In this document: positions 9,007 through 17,581 of the stretch, in pieces
How positions within the stretch are numbered: position 1 is the stretch's first letter
Layout: each line of letters opens with the position of its first letter
Source: Burkholderiales bacterium
GTDB taxonomy: Bacteria; Pseudomonadota; Gammaproteobacteria; Burkholderiales; Eutrophovitaceae
DNA: 64,000 nucleotides
Assembly: GCA_035560005.1 (NCBI GenBank)
Contig: DATMAN010000071.1
Location: 45,351 to 109,350 of the forward strand
Direction of reading: 5' to 3'
Translations under genes and position numbers: made by a program
The notes under the pieces: model-generated
Databases searched by the model: none
What the model was told of the DNA's origin: nothing
Seen by the model: the letters and a program-made list of their open reading frames with translations, nothing else

Positions 9007-10803
9007 TCAGAACTGCCCTTCTTCGAGCGCGAGCGTACTGGCCGAACCGTGCACTACTGCGTGCTCGTAGGCGCGCGCGAGCGGCACAACGTGCTCGGCG
9101 TAGAAGCGCGCAGTGCCGAGCTTGGCACGGTAGAAATCGTATTCCTCGGCGTTCTCGTCGAGCCGCCGCTTGGCGATGAGTGCGCTGCGCGCCATGAGCC
9201 AGCCCGCGGCGACGGTGCCGAACAGCTTGAGGAACGGCACCGAGCCGGCGGTGGCGGCCTTGATGTTGTGCGCGTAGGTCTCGACCATCCAGTCGGTGGC
9301 CCGCGCGAGCGACTGCACGCCTTCGTCAAGCGAGCGCCGAATGACGGAAAGCGCCGGATGCGAGGACACCGAGGCGAGATCCTGGTCCAGGGCGCGCATC
9401 TGCCCGAGCAGCCTTTTCGCCGTCATCCCTTTTTCGTACGCGATCTTTCTTCCCACGAGGTCGTTGGCCTGAATGCCGGTCGTTCCTTCGTAGATCGTGG
9501 TGATCCGCGCGTCGCGCAGGTATTGCGCGGCGCCGGTCTCTTCGACAAAGCCCATGCCACCGTGGACCTGCACCCCCGTGGAGGCCACCTCGATGCACTG
9601 CTCGGTGCACCAGCCTTTGACCACGGGGGTGAGCAGATCGAACATCGCCTGGTGCGCCATGCGCTCCGACTTGTCAGGATGCAGCAGCGCCTGATCCAGC
9701 TCGGCCGCGGCGAGCGAGGCCAGCGCGCGCATGGCCTCGGTCTGGGCCTTCATGCTCATCAGCATGCGACGCACGTCCGGGTGATGGATGATCGTCACCC
9801 GCTCGCCCGCCTTCACGCCAGGTTCCCGACCCTGCACGCGTTGTCTGGCGTAGGCCAGCGCATGCTGGTAGGCACGGTCGGCCATGGCGACGCCTTCGAT
9901 GCCCACTTCCAGACGGGCGAAATTCATCATCGTGAACATGAACTCCAGCCCGCGATTCTCCTCGCCGACCAGATAGCCGACCGCTCCTTCCCGGTCGCCG
10001 TAAGCCATCACGCAGGTCGGACTGCCGTGGATTCCAAGCTTGTGCTCGATCGACACGCATCGGACGTCGTTGCGCGCCCCGAGCGAGCCGTCCCTGTTCA
10101 CCAGAAACTTCGGCACGATGAACAGCGAGATGCCCTTGACGCCCTCCGGAGCGTTGGGCGTGCGTGCGAGCACCATGTGCACGATGTTCTCCGCCATGTC
10201 GTGCTCACCCCAGGTGATGAAGATCTTGGTGCCCTGGATGCGATAGTGGTCGCCCTGGGGAGTGGCGCGCGTGCGCACCGCGGACAGATCCGACCCGGCC
10301 TGCGGTTCGGTCAGGTTCATCGTTCCGGTCCACTGGCCCGAGACGAGCTTGGGCAGATAGAGGGCTTTCTGCGCCTCGGTGCCGTGGCGCGAGAGGGCGA
10401 GCACGACGCCCGCGGTCAGCATCGGGCACAACGCGAACGACATGCACGCGGCATTCCACATCTCGGAGGTCTGCGCGGAAACGACGTGCGGCAGTCCCTG
10501 ACCGCCCCACCTCGGATCGTTGGCCAGTCCGACCCAACCGCCTTCGCAGAATTTCCGGAACGCTTCCTTGAAACCCGGCGCCGAGATGACGGTATCGCCT
10601 TCGAGCCGCGCGCCGACGCGGTCCCCGGCGCGATTGAGCGGATCGAGCACGCCGCCGGCGAACTTGCCCGCTTCTTCGAGGATGGCGTCGACGAGGTCGG
10701 CAGTCACCTCCTCGCACCCGGGAAGCACGCAGATCGGATCGAGCCCGATCAGCTCTTTCACCACGAACTTCATGTCCCGGATCGGTGCGGTATAGGTCGA
10801 CAT
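9007..10803 (-). CDS. Acyl-CoA dehydrogenase, DmdC/FadE5-like 600-residue class
   Basis: A 598-residue flavin acyl-CoA dehydrogenase of the long class with an extra C-terminal domain, as in 3-methylmercaptopropionyl-CoA dehydrogenases and mycobacterial FadE5. Seen: MNLTEPQAGSDLSAVRT, KIFITWGEHD (FAD/substrate segments) and YEGTTGIQANDL with the likely catalytic Glu. The open frame runs far upstream, but GGGAG lies 7 bases before the ATG at 10801-10803. It follows etfBA on the same strand, so the electron acceptor is beside it. Substrate chain length is not evident. Confidence 0.92.
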   Translation of the reverse strand: MSTYTAPIRDMKFVVKELIGLDPICVLPGCEEVTADLVDAILEEAGKFAGGVLDPLNRAGDRVGARLEGDTVISAPGFKEAFRKFCEGGWVGLANDPRWGGQGLPHVVSAQTSEMWNAACMSFALCPMLTAGVVLALSRHGTEAQKALYLPKLVSGQWTGTMNLTEPQAGSDLSAVRTRATPQGDHYRIQGTKIFITWGEHDMAENIVHMVLARTPNAPEGVKGISLFIVPKFLVNRDGSLGARNDVRCVSIEHKLGIHGSPTCVMAYGDREGAVGYLVGEENRGLEFMFTMMNFARLEVGIEGVAMADRAYQHALAYARQRVQGREPGVKAGERVTIIHHPDVRRMLMSMKAQTEAMRALASLAAAELDQALLHPDKSERMAHQAMFDLLTPVVKGWCTEQCIEVASTGVQVHGGMGFVEETGAAQYLRDARITTIYEGTTGIQANDLVGRKIAYEKGMTAKRLLGQMRALDQDLASVSSHPALSVIRRSLDEGVQSLARATDWMVETYAHNIKAATAGSVPFLKLFGTVAAGWLMARSALIAKRRLDENAEEYDFYRAKLGTARFYAEHVVPLARAYEHAVVHGSASTLALEEGQF

Positions 10804-10874
10804 CGTTGACTCCCAGCGGAAGTGACTGCACTGCAAAGAAACAAAGCCCGGAACCGGCCCCCCGAGGGCACCGA

Positions 10875-11801
10875 TTAGAGGCTTTTGACGAGCTCGGGCA
10901 CGGCCTCGAACAGATCGGCCACCAGGCCGTAGTCGGCGACCTGGAAGATCGGCGCCTCGGCATCCTTGTTGATCGCGACGATCACTTTGCTGTCCTTCAT
11001 CCCGGCCAGGTGCTGGATCGCTCCCGAAATTCCCACCGCGATGTAGAGTTCCGGAGCGACGATCTTGCCGGTCTGCCCGACCTGGTAGTCGTTTGGCACG
11101 AAACCGGAATCGACCGCGGCGCGCGAGGCGCCCACCGCGGCGCCGAGCTTGTCGGCCAGGTCCTCCAGGATCCGGAAATTCTCGGCACTGCCCATGCCAC
11201 GCCCGCCGGATACGATGACGCGCGCGGAAGTCAGCTCCGGGCGCACCGACTGCGTGAGCTCCTGCCCCACCAGCGAGGACAGCCCCGGGTCCGCGGCGGG
11301 CGCGATGGATTCGACCTTTGCATCGCCCCCCAGCGGGGCGGCATCGAAACCGGTGGCGCGCACGGTAATGACCTTGATGGGGTCGAGCGCCTGAACGGTG
11401 GCGAGCGCGTTTCCGGCATAGATCGGGCGAACGAAGGTGTCTGGCGATTCCACCTTCACGATGTCCGAGACCTGCGCCACGTCGAGCAGCGCGGCGATTC
11501 TGGGCATGAGGTTCTTGCCAAAGCTCGTGGCCGGGGCGAGAACGTGGCTGTAGCTCCTGGCCAGAGGAACCACCAGCGCGGCGAGATTCTCCGCCAGCGG
11601 GTGCGCGTAATGCGGCGCGTCGCACACCAGTACCATGGCTGCGCCCGAGATCTTCGCCGCGGACTGCGCCGCGGCCGCGCACCGGTGACCGGCCACCAGA
11701 ACGTGAATTTCTCCGCCGATCTGCCGGCCCGCCGTCACGGTATTGAGGACGGCGGGCTTGACCGACGCGTTGTCGTGCTCCGCAATGACCAGGATGGGCA
11801 T
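10875..11801 (-). CDS. etfA: Electron transfer flavoprotein alpha subunit
   Basis: A 308-residue ETF alpha chain that holds FAD and carries electrons from acyl-CoA dehydrogenases to ETF-quinone oxidoreductase. The C-terminal FAD domain is complete: [47 protein letters not shown] and the [10 protein letters not shown] segment. Its ATG shares one base with the etfB stop (TGATG at 11799-11803), so synthesis of the two subunits is coupled. Length is normal. Confidence 0.96.
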   Translation of the reverse strand: MPILVIAEHDNASVKPAVLNTVTAGRQIGGEIHVLVAGHRCAAAAQSAAKISGAAMVLVCDAPHYAHPLAENLAALVVPLARSYSHVLAPATSFGKNLMPRIAALLDVAQVSDIVKVESPDTFVRPIYAGNALATVQALDPIKVITVRATGFDAAPLGGDAKVESIAPAADPGLSSLVGQELTQSVRPELTSARVIVSGGRGMGSAENFRILEDLADKLGAAVGASRAAVDSGFVPNDYQVGQTGKIVAPELYIAVGISGAIQHLAGMKDSKVIVAINKDAEAPIFQVADYGLVADLFEAVPELVKSL

Positions 11802-12550
11802 CAGATGACCTTTGCCTCGTTACGCAGCTTGTCGATCAGCTCGGCGACGCTCTTGACCTGCTTGCCGGCACCGCGCTTGGGCGGCTCGGCGACTCTCAGC
11901 GTCTTGAGCCGCGGTGCGATCTCCACGCCGAGCGCTTCGGCACTCAGCGTCTCGAGCGGCTTCTTCTTCGCCTTCATGATGTTGGGAAGGGTCACATAGC
12001 GCGGCTCGTTGAGCCGCAAGTCGGTCGTCACCACGGCCGGCAAGCGGATGACCAAGGTCTCCAACCCGCCGTCCACTTCACGGGTCACCCGGGCGGAGTC
12101 GCCCTCGACCTGGAGCTTCGACGCAAATGTCGCCTGTGCCCAGCCCAGCAGCGCTGCCAGCATCTGCCCGGTTTGGTTCGAATCGTCGTCGATCGCCTGC
12201 TTGCCCATGATGACGAGCTTCGGCTGCTCCCTGACCGCCACGGCCTTCAGAATCTTCGCCGCGGCGAGCGGCTGGATCTCCGCGCCGCTTTCGACCAGGA
12301 TCGCGCGGTCGGCACCGATGGCCAGGGCGGTGCGCAGGGTTTCCTGACACGCCGCGGGCCCGATCGACACCGCGACGATCTCCGTCGCCGCGCCGGCTTC
12401 CTTCAGGCGCACCGCCTCCTCCACGGCGATCTCGTCGAAGGGGTTCATGGACATCTTGACGTTGGCGGTCTCCACGCCCGACCCGTCGGACTTCACGCGC
12501 ACCTTCACGTTGTAGTCCACCACGCGTTTGACCGGAACCAGTACTTTCAT
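11801..12550 (-). CDS. etfB: Electron transfer flavoprotein beta subunit
   Basis: A 249-residue ETF beta chain, the AMP-binding partner of Etf[20 protein letters not shown] is the typical start, and the family motif around [34 protein letters not shown] is present. It is the first gene of etfB-etfA and the following dehydrogenase gene. About 200 bases separate it from the upstream ligase; they contain an inverted-repeat element. No PsrA-type CAAAC-N4-GTTTG site is visible here. Confidence 0.96.
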   Translation of the reverse strand: MKVLVPVKRVVDYNVKVRVKSDGSGVETANVKMSMNPFDEIAVEEAVRLKEAGAATEIVAVSIGPAACQETLRTALAIGADRAILVESGAEIQPLAAAKILKAVAVREQPKLVIMGKQAIDDDSNQTGQMLAALLGWAQATFASKLQVEGDSARVTREVDGGLETLVIRLPAVVTTDLRLNEPRYVTLPNIMKAKKKPLETLSAEALGVEIAPRLKTLRVAEPPKRGAGKQVKSVAELIDKLRNEAKVI

Positions 12551-12625
12551 TTCGCGGCCTTGGAATGCTCGGTTGGAAAGGTGCGGATTTTAGCGCAGCG
12601 CAGCACTGCGTTTGACCGCAAACAC

Positions 12626-12748
12626 ACGCAGCCGCAGAGAAATTCGACGCGGGTTTGCCGGGAAAGCGAAGTCGAGTAGCCAGGAAGCGTTGAGCCTTCG
12701 CATCTCGATTCCTGGCGCTGTTTCTGGACCCTTTCCCCGTGCCTCCGT
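12626..12748. repeat. Dispersed inverted-repeat element, copy 2
   Basis: This lies in the gap between the ligase stop (12751) and the etfB start (12550). Arms at 12626-12642 (ACGCAGCCGCAGAGAAA) and the complement of 12732-12748 (ACGGAGGCACGGGGAAA) agree at 12 of 17 positions. The sequence style is shared with the other copies in this window, although the arms are more worn. No gene is seen inside. Confidence 0.45.
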
Positions 12749-12750
12749 AA

Positions 12751-14391
12751 TCAAGCCGTTTTCGCCCGCTCGCGCAGGAGGTTTTTCTGGATCTTTCCGG
12801 TGGAGGTCTTGGGCAGCGAGCCGAACACGACCTTCTTGGGGCACTTGTAATGCGCCAGACGCTCGCGGCAGAAGGCGATGATGTCCTGCTCGCTGACTCG
12901 CGGGGCATCGGGCTTCAGGGTCACGAACGCGCAGGGAACCTCTCCCCATTTCTCGTCCGGTCGAGCGACAACCGCGGCTTCGAGGACTGCGGGGTGCCGG
13001 TAGATGACATCCTCCACTTCGATCGTGGAGATGTTCTCACCACCGGAGATGATGATGTCCTTGGACCGGTCCTTGATCTTGACGTAACCGTCCGGGTCGA
13101 CCACCGCCAGGTCCCCGGTATGGAACCAGCCGCCCGCGAAGGCCTCTTGCGTGGCTTGCGGGTTGTTCAGGTAACCCTTCATCGTGATGTTGCCGCGAAA
13201 GAAAATCTCCCCCATGGTCTGTCCGTCGCGCGGCACCGGCTGCAAAGTCTCGGGATCGAGGACTTCCATCGCTTCCTGCAGCACGTAGCGAACGCCCTGC
13301 CGGCCGTTGAGCGCGGCGCGCTGCTCCAGGGGCAACTGCGCCCATTCCGGGTGTTTCGCGCATACCGACGCCGGCCCGTAGACCTCGGTAAGCCCGTAGA
13401 CGTGCGTCAACTCCACGCCGATGCGCTCGGCACCCTCGATCACCGCCTGGGGCGGCGCAGCGCCGGCGATCATCGCGTGCAGCCTGTGGCTGATTCCCGC
13501 CCGCAGCGCGGCAGGGGCGTTGATCAGCATGTTGTGCACCACCGGAGCGCCGCAGAAATGCGTGACCTGGTGGCGGCGGATCAGATCGAAAATCAGCGCG
13601 GCATCGACCTTGCGCAGGCACACGCTGACGCCCGCCACCGCCGCCAGGCTCCATGGAAAACACCAGCCGTTGCAGTGAAACATCGGCAGGGTCCACAGAT
13701 AGACCGGGAAGTGCGGCATCGCCCAGGTGACGATATTGGACAGGGCATTCAGATAGGCGCCGCGGTGATGCGTCACCACCCCTTTGGGATTCCCGGTGGT
13801 GCCTGAGGTGTATGACAGCGCGATGGCGTCCCATTCGTCGTCCGGCAGACGCCACGAAAACCCGGGATCACCGCCGCCCAGGAATGCCTCGTAATCCATC
13901 TCGCCCAGACGTTCACCCCCGGGTCCGAGGGGATCGACGATGTCGATCACCAGCGGCGGCGTCGTGAGCCTGCGCAGCGCCCGCGAGACGGTCGGAGCGA
14001 ACTCGGTATCGGTGATCAATACCTTGGCCTCCCCATGGCCGAGCATGAAGGCGATTGCCTCGGGATCGAGCCGGGTGTTCAGCGTGTTGATGACCGCGCC
14101 AGCCATCGGAATGCCGTAATGCGCCTCGAACATGGCGGGCACGTTCGGTGCCATCACCGCCACCGTATCGCCAACCCCCACGCCGCGTTGCGACAGCGCC
14201 GAGGCCAGGCGCCGGCAGCGTGCGTAGACCTCGGCCCAGGTCGTGCACTGGTCCCCATGGATCACCGCAGGGCGGCGTGGGTAGACATCGGCGGCCCAGG
14301 TCAGAAAGGACAACGGGGACAGCGGCACGTAATTGGCCGGGTTCTTGTCCAGCCCGACGCTGTAGGGATTGACGCGGTGGTTGGTGCTCAT
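12751..14391 (-). CDS. Acyl-CoA synthetase, DmdB/medium-chain type
   Basis: A 546-residue AMP-forming ligase of a different subgroup from the one at 1864-3669. The P-loop is YTSGTTGNPKGVVTHHRGAY; VYGLTEVYGP and GWFHTGDLAVVDPDGYVKIK follow, and the C-terminal PKTSTGKIQKNLLR carries the catalytic Lys. WTLPMFHCNGWCFPW is typical of ligases for medium-chain or branched acids and of DmdB-like proteins. The ATG at 14389-14391 begins the conserved N-terminus (NPYSVGLDKNPANYVPLSPL); an upstream in-frame start would add an atypical leader. Confidence 0.9.
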   Translation of the reverse strand: MSTNHRVNPYSVGLDKNPANYVPLSPLSFLTWAADVYPRRPAVIHGDQCTTWAEVYARCRRLASALSQRGVGVGDTVAVMAPNVPAMFEAHYGIPMAGAVINTLNTRLDPEAIAFMLGHGEAKVLITDTEFAPTVSRALRRLTTPPLVIDIVDPLGPGGERLGEMDYEAFLGGGDPGFSWRLPDDEWDAIALSYTSGTTGNPKGVVTHHRGAYLNALSNIVTWAMPHFPVYLWTLPMFHCNGWCFPWSLAAVAGVSVCLRKVDAALIFDLIRRHQVTHFCGAPVVHNMLINAPAALRAGISHRLHAMIAGAAPPQAVIEGAERIGVELTHVYGLTEVYGPASVCAKHPEWAQLPLEQRAALNGRQGVRYVLQEAMEVLDPETLQPVPRDGQTMGEIFFRGNITMKGYLNNPQATQEAFAGGWFHTGDLAVVDPDGYVKIKDRSKDIIISGGENISTIEVEDVIYRHPAVLEAAVVARPDEKWGEVPCAFVTLKPDAPRVSEQDIIAFCRERLAHYKCPKKVVFGSLPKTSTGKIQKNLLRERAKTA

Positions 14392-14667
14392 GGGCGGTCG
14401 AGGTGCGTGGCAGGCCGGTGGCCGAGTTCGGGTGCTGAGCAAGGCAGCAATGATAGCCGGCGCGCTCCTGCCGGGAGCGGCGCAGCCGAAGCAGTTTGGA
14501 AATCTAGAAATAGACGCAAATTCCAGCTAAAACTGGTTGACATCACTAAGAAAAGTGGTTGCTAGAACACGCCCAATTGGTGTTAAGATTCCACATTAGG
14601 TTCCGCTCTTAAGCGGTCGAATTGGCGAGAATGGACTCCAAATGGTAGCCGCGAGGGCCTACCCGTG
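14392..14667 (+). promoter_or_regulatory. Divergent intergenic region with cyclase-operon promoter candidates
   Basis: A 276-base AT-richer gap between the ligase gene (leftward) and the cyclase gene (rightward). TTGACA at 14537-14542 is a perfect -35 but lacks a good -10 at 17 bases. TGTTAAGAT at 14581-14589 is an extended -10 candidate. A small palindrome, CCGCT-CTTA-AGCGG (14603-14616), follows in the presumed leader. No gene or RNA was recognised. Promoter calls are by eye. Confidence 0.4.
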
Positions 14668-15852
14668 ATGGTCGAGCGTTCCAACCGCACGTTCATCTGC
14701 AGCGTGCTATTCCTCGACATCGTCGAGTACTCGCGCAAGCCGGTCGCGGAGCAGATCCAGCTGAAGGATCGCTTCAACGCGCTCATCGCCGACGCGATTC
14801 GCGACATCGCCCCGGCCGACCGCATCATTCTGGATACCGGCGACGGCGTCGCTATCAGCTTCCTGGGTGACCCGGAGGACGCATTGTTCGTGGCCATGAG
14901 CCTGCGCGACGCCTTCGCCCCGGAGCCCGACGCGCCGCCTCGCTTCCCTGCCCGGATCGGGGTCAACCTGGGTCCAGTGCGCCTGGTCAAGGATCTGAAC
15001 GGCCAGCCCAACATCATCGGCGATGGAATCAACGTCGCACAGCGCGTCATGGGCTTCGCGAAGCCCGGCCAGATCCTGGTCTCCCGTTCCTACTACGAGG
15101 TCGTGTCCCATATCTCCGAGGGATACGGCCAGCTGTTCCAGTACGAGGGCTCGCGGACCGACAAGCACGTGCGGGAACACGAGGTCTACAGCGTCGGCTA
15201 TACCGGAACGCGCGCCTCGGTGCGCTCGCCTGCGGAGCGCGCCCGCGCGTCCTCCCTGGACCATGCCCGGCAGTCGGCTACCGCCAGCATCGCCTCCGGC
15301 CCACTGCTCCAGAAGATCGAGCCCTGGCTCAACAACCGCTCACTCGCCTACGGCACCGCGACCTTGTCGGTCGCCGCATTTGCCGGCGCCCTGCTGCTCA
15401 ACTTCCTGAGCGAGCCGGCGATCTCGGAACGATCGGAGCCGTTGTCCGCGCCGGTGGTGCGAAAGACCACGACGGTGCCGCAGATCGCGCCGGAACTGGA
15501 GCGCTCCCTCCTCGAGAAGCCCAGGGCCGCCGCCCAGAAAAAGCCCCTTTTCGCCCGCCTCAAGCAAGAGCGGCGGCCCGCCCGGCAAAGCGCGCCGGCG
15601 CGGCAGGAAACGGTGGCACCGGCGGCCGCCGAGCCAGCGCAGGGCTCGGGCATCATCGCCCTCGCCATTGCGCCCTGGGGAGAAGTCTACGTCGACGGGA
15701 CGCGCGTGGGCGTGAGCCCTCCGGTCAACGAAGTCGAGGTCGCGCCCGGCATCCGCCGCATCGAGATTCGCAATGCCAATTTTCCGGCCTACACCCAGGT
15801 GGTCGAGGTGAAGCCCGACCAGAGGATCCGGATCAAGCACAAATTCAACTGA
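14668..15852 (+). CDS. Class III adenylate/guanylate cyclase with PEGA domain
   Basis: A 394-residue protein. Residues ~8-180 are a class III nucleotide cyclase domain: FLDIVEYS (first metal Asp, D17), DTGDGVAISF (second metal Asp, D59) and GDGINVAQRV with the transition-state Asn and Arg, so it looks active. A transmembrane helix lies near residues 228-250. A basic, Ala/Pro-rich linker leads to a C-terminal PEGA domain (APWGEVYVDGTRVGVSPP). ATG at 14668 follows a GTG; either could start. It leads a three-gene plus-strand run with a lipoprotein and a kinase. Whether it makes cAMP or cGMP is unknown. Confidence 0.85.
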   Translation: MVERSNRTFICSVLFLDIVEYSRKPVAEQIQLKDRFNALIADAIRDIAPADRIILDTGDGVAISFLGDPEDALFVAMSLRDAFAPEPDAPPRFPARIGVNLGPVRLVKDLNGQPNIIGDGINVAQRVMGFAKPGQILVSRSYYEVVSHISEGYGQLFQYEGSRTDKHVREHEVYSVGYTGTRASVRSPAERARASSLDHARQSATASIASGPLLQKIEPWLNNRSLAYGTATLSVAAFAGALLLNFLSEPAISERSEPLSAPVVRKTTTVPQIAPELERSLLEKPRAAAQKKPLFARLKQERRPARQSAPARQETVAPAAAEPAQGSGIIALAIAPWGEVYVDGTRVGVSPPVNEVEVAPGIRRIEIRNANFPAYTQVVEVKPDQRIRIKHKFN

Positions 15853-15853
15853 C

Positions 15854-16249
15854 ATGTCCTTCGCGCGTGCTCTCGGTTCGATGCTCTTCACCGCCTGGCT
15901 GGCGGCCGGCTGCGCGACCGATCCTTTTTCCGGCATCGGCTTCGGGCGCAGCGCCGGCGCGCCCTATATGGAGGAAGGCATCCGCCAGTACGAAGAAGGC
16001 AACTACCGCGTGGCAGCCCGGCGGCTGCACTTCGCCCTGGAGGAAGGACTGCCCCGCGCCGATCGGGTGAAGGCGCACAAGTACCTCGCCTTCATCGCCT
16101 GTGTGTCGGGACAGCGCCTGACCTGCCGCGAAGAGTTCGCCATTGCGCTCGAGCTGGATCCGACCTTCGAGCTGGAGCCGGCGGAGGCCGGACATCCCAT
16201 CTGGGGACCGGTCTTCAGGAGCGTAAAATCCGGCAGAACCAAGAAGTGA
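15854..16249 (+). CDS. TssQ-like lipoprotein with TPR-type repeats
   Basis: A 131-residue probable lipoprotein. The signal peptide ends in a lipobox-like LAAGC with Cys at residue 20. The body holds TPR-like helices (YMEEGIRQYEEGNYRVAARRL), then HKYLAFIACVSGQRLTCREEF and the ending PAEAGHPIWGPVFRSVK. This pattern matches the TssQ family of lipoproteins associated with type VI secretion, as I recall it. It starts 1 base after the cyclase stop and 10 bases before the kinase, so it is surely co-transcribed. No type VI structural gene is in the window. Confidence 0.7.
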   Translation: MSFARALGSMLFTAWLAAGCATDPFSGIGFGRSAGAPYMEEGIRQYEEGNYRVAARRLHFALEEGLPRADRVKAHKYLAFIACVSGQRLTCREEFAIALELDPTFELEPAEAGHPIWGPVFRSVKSGRTKK

Positions 16250-16259
16250 TGCCGTTAGC

Positions 16260-17567
16260 ATGATCTCGACCCTCGGACGCTACGAAATCCTCGCCGAACT
16301 GGGCCAGGGCGCCATGGGCACGGTGTACAAGGCGCGCGACCCGTTGCTCGACCGCATCGTCGCGATCAAGACCGTCAACCTGATGCTGCCCAAGGACGAA
16401 GTCGCCGAGTACGAGGCGCGCTTCTACCAGGAAGCGAAGGCGGCGGGGCAGCTCTCGCATCCCAACATCGTCACCATCTACGACATCGGCAAAAGCGAGA
16501 AGCTCGCCTACATGGCGATGGAGCTGCTCGAAGGGCAGGAGCTGCGCAAGATCCTGGCGAGCGGGGCGAGCATTCCCGTCCCACAAGCGCTGGACATCGC
16601 AGCCCAGGTCGCCGACGGGCTGCAGTACGCGCACGAGCGCGGGATCATCCACCGCGACATCAAGCCGGCCAACATCATGGTGCTGAAGGACGGCCAGGTG
16701 AAGATCACCGATTTCGGCATTGCGCGCATGCGCAACAACGAAGTGAAGACCATGACCGGGATGATCCTCGGGTCTCCGAAGTACATGTCTCCCGAGCAGG
16801 TCTCCGGCAAGCGCGCCGACACCCGTTCGGACATCTTCTCACTGGGCGTGGTGCTCTACGAAATGCTGACCGGGACTTCCCCGTTCGTGGCCGACAACAT
16901 TCACGGCGTCATGTACCAGACGCTGAACTTCACGCCACCGGCGCCGAAGACGCTCAACCCCGAGTTGCCCGACGTGCTGAACTTCATCTCGGCCAAGGCG
17001 CTGGCCAAGAATCTCGACGACCGCTACCAGCAGGCCAAGGACTTCGCGAACGACCTGCGCGAAGCGCGCCGCGCCATGCTCGGAGAATCGGCGGCTCCGA
17101 ATCTGCTCGCCGCCACCCTTCCGCCCAAGCCTGTGCCGTTCGTCGAACCGGCGGTGCAGCTCACGCGCCAGGAAGACAAGCGCGCCGCCGTGACCGGCGC
17201 CCTCGAGGCGGTGGTGCCGGGCGGCGAAGCGATCGTGGACTCGGGTGAAGTCAGCTCGCCGGCGCTGGGTCTGTCCAAAGCCTTCGACTCCTTCGATGCC
17301 ACCATGCGCCTGGCGGCCCTCACGGGCATGGAGCGGGAACTCGACGAGTTCTCCGAAACGCAGAAGATCGCCCGGCTCAAGGCGCTGTCCGAAGCCAGGC
17401 GCGGCACGCATCCGAGCATCTCGGACAGCACGACCTGGCGCAACGACGTCTCGGTCCCTCGCGCCAGGCCGGCCTCCAGCGGCGGCAGCGCGAGCGGGCT
17501 GCGCTACGTGTGGATCGCCAGCGCCGCGCTGGCGCTCGCTGCACTTGCCCTTCTGCTGACCGGCTGA
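16260..17567 (+). CDS. Membrane-anchored Ser/Thr protein kinase
   Basis: A 435-residue Hanks-type kinase. The N-terminal catalytic domain (~7-270) has GQGAMGTVYKA, the VAIK lysine, HRDIKPANIM, DFGIA and SPKYMSPEQ, so all catalytic elements are present. A long low-complexity region follows, and a single C-terminal transmembrane helix (VWIASAALALAALALLLTG) ends the protein with the kinase in the cytoplasm. No extracytoplasmic sensor domain is present. Position after the cyclase and lipoprotein suggests one signalling unit, possibly for a type VI system elsewhere. Confidence 0.92.
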   Translation: MISTLGRYEILAELGQGAMGTVYKARDPLLDRIVAIKTVNLMLPKDEVAEYEARFYQEAKAAGQLSHPNIVTIYDIGKSEKLAYMAMELLEGQELRKILASGASIPVPQALDIAAQVADGLQYAHERGIIHRDIKPANIMVLKDGQVKITDFGIARMRNNEVKTMTGMILGSPKYMSPEQVSGKRADTRSDIFSLGVVLYEMLTGTSPFVADNIHGVMYQTLNFTPPAPKTLNPELPDVLNFISAKALAKNLDDRYQQAKDFANDLREARRAMLGESAAPNLLAATLPPKPVPFVEPAVQLTRQEDKRAAVTGALEAVVPGGEAIVDSGEVSSPALGLSKAFDSFDATMRLAALTGMERELDEFSETQKIARLKALSEARRGTHPSISDSTTWRNDVSVPRARPASSGGSASGLRYVWIASAALALAALALLLTG

Positions 17568-17581
17568 GCGCGCCTTGCGCT
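17565..17581. terminator. Hairpin at convergent kinase/radA junction
   Basis: AGCGC and GCGCT (17567-17571 and 17577-17581) flank a five-base loop at the meeting point of the kinase and radA genes. The sequence CTGAGCGCGCCTTGCGC, including the kinase stop codon, recurs exactly at another convergent junction (51035-51051). No T-tract follows, so an intrinsic terminator is not proven. Confidence 0.3.

Noticed and set aside
8086..10809. A 907-codon open frame on the plus strand
   Set aside because: It is antisense to psrA and the acyl-CoA dehydrogenase. Its composition (Arg/His/Gly-rich) and lack of motifs are typical of a shadow frame in high-GC DNA.
12610..12623. GTTTG-ACCG-CAAAC dyad upstream of etfB as a second PsrA site
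   Set aside because: The half-sites are in the opposite order to the PsrA consensus (CAAAC then GTTTG), and the sequence abuts the worn inverted-repeat element copy 2.
14583..14613. TTAAG and CTTAAG in the cyclase leader as a PmrA box
   Set aside because: The half-sites are about 20 bases apart rather than five; the second is part of a small CCGCT/AGCGG palindrome instead.
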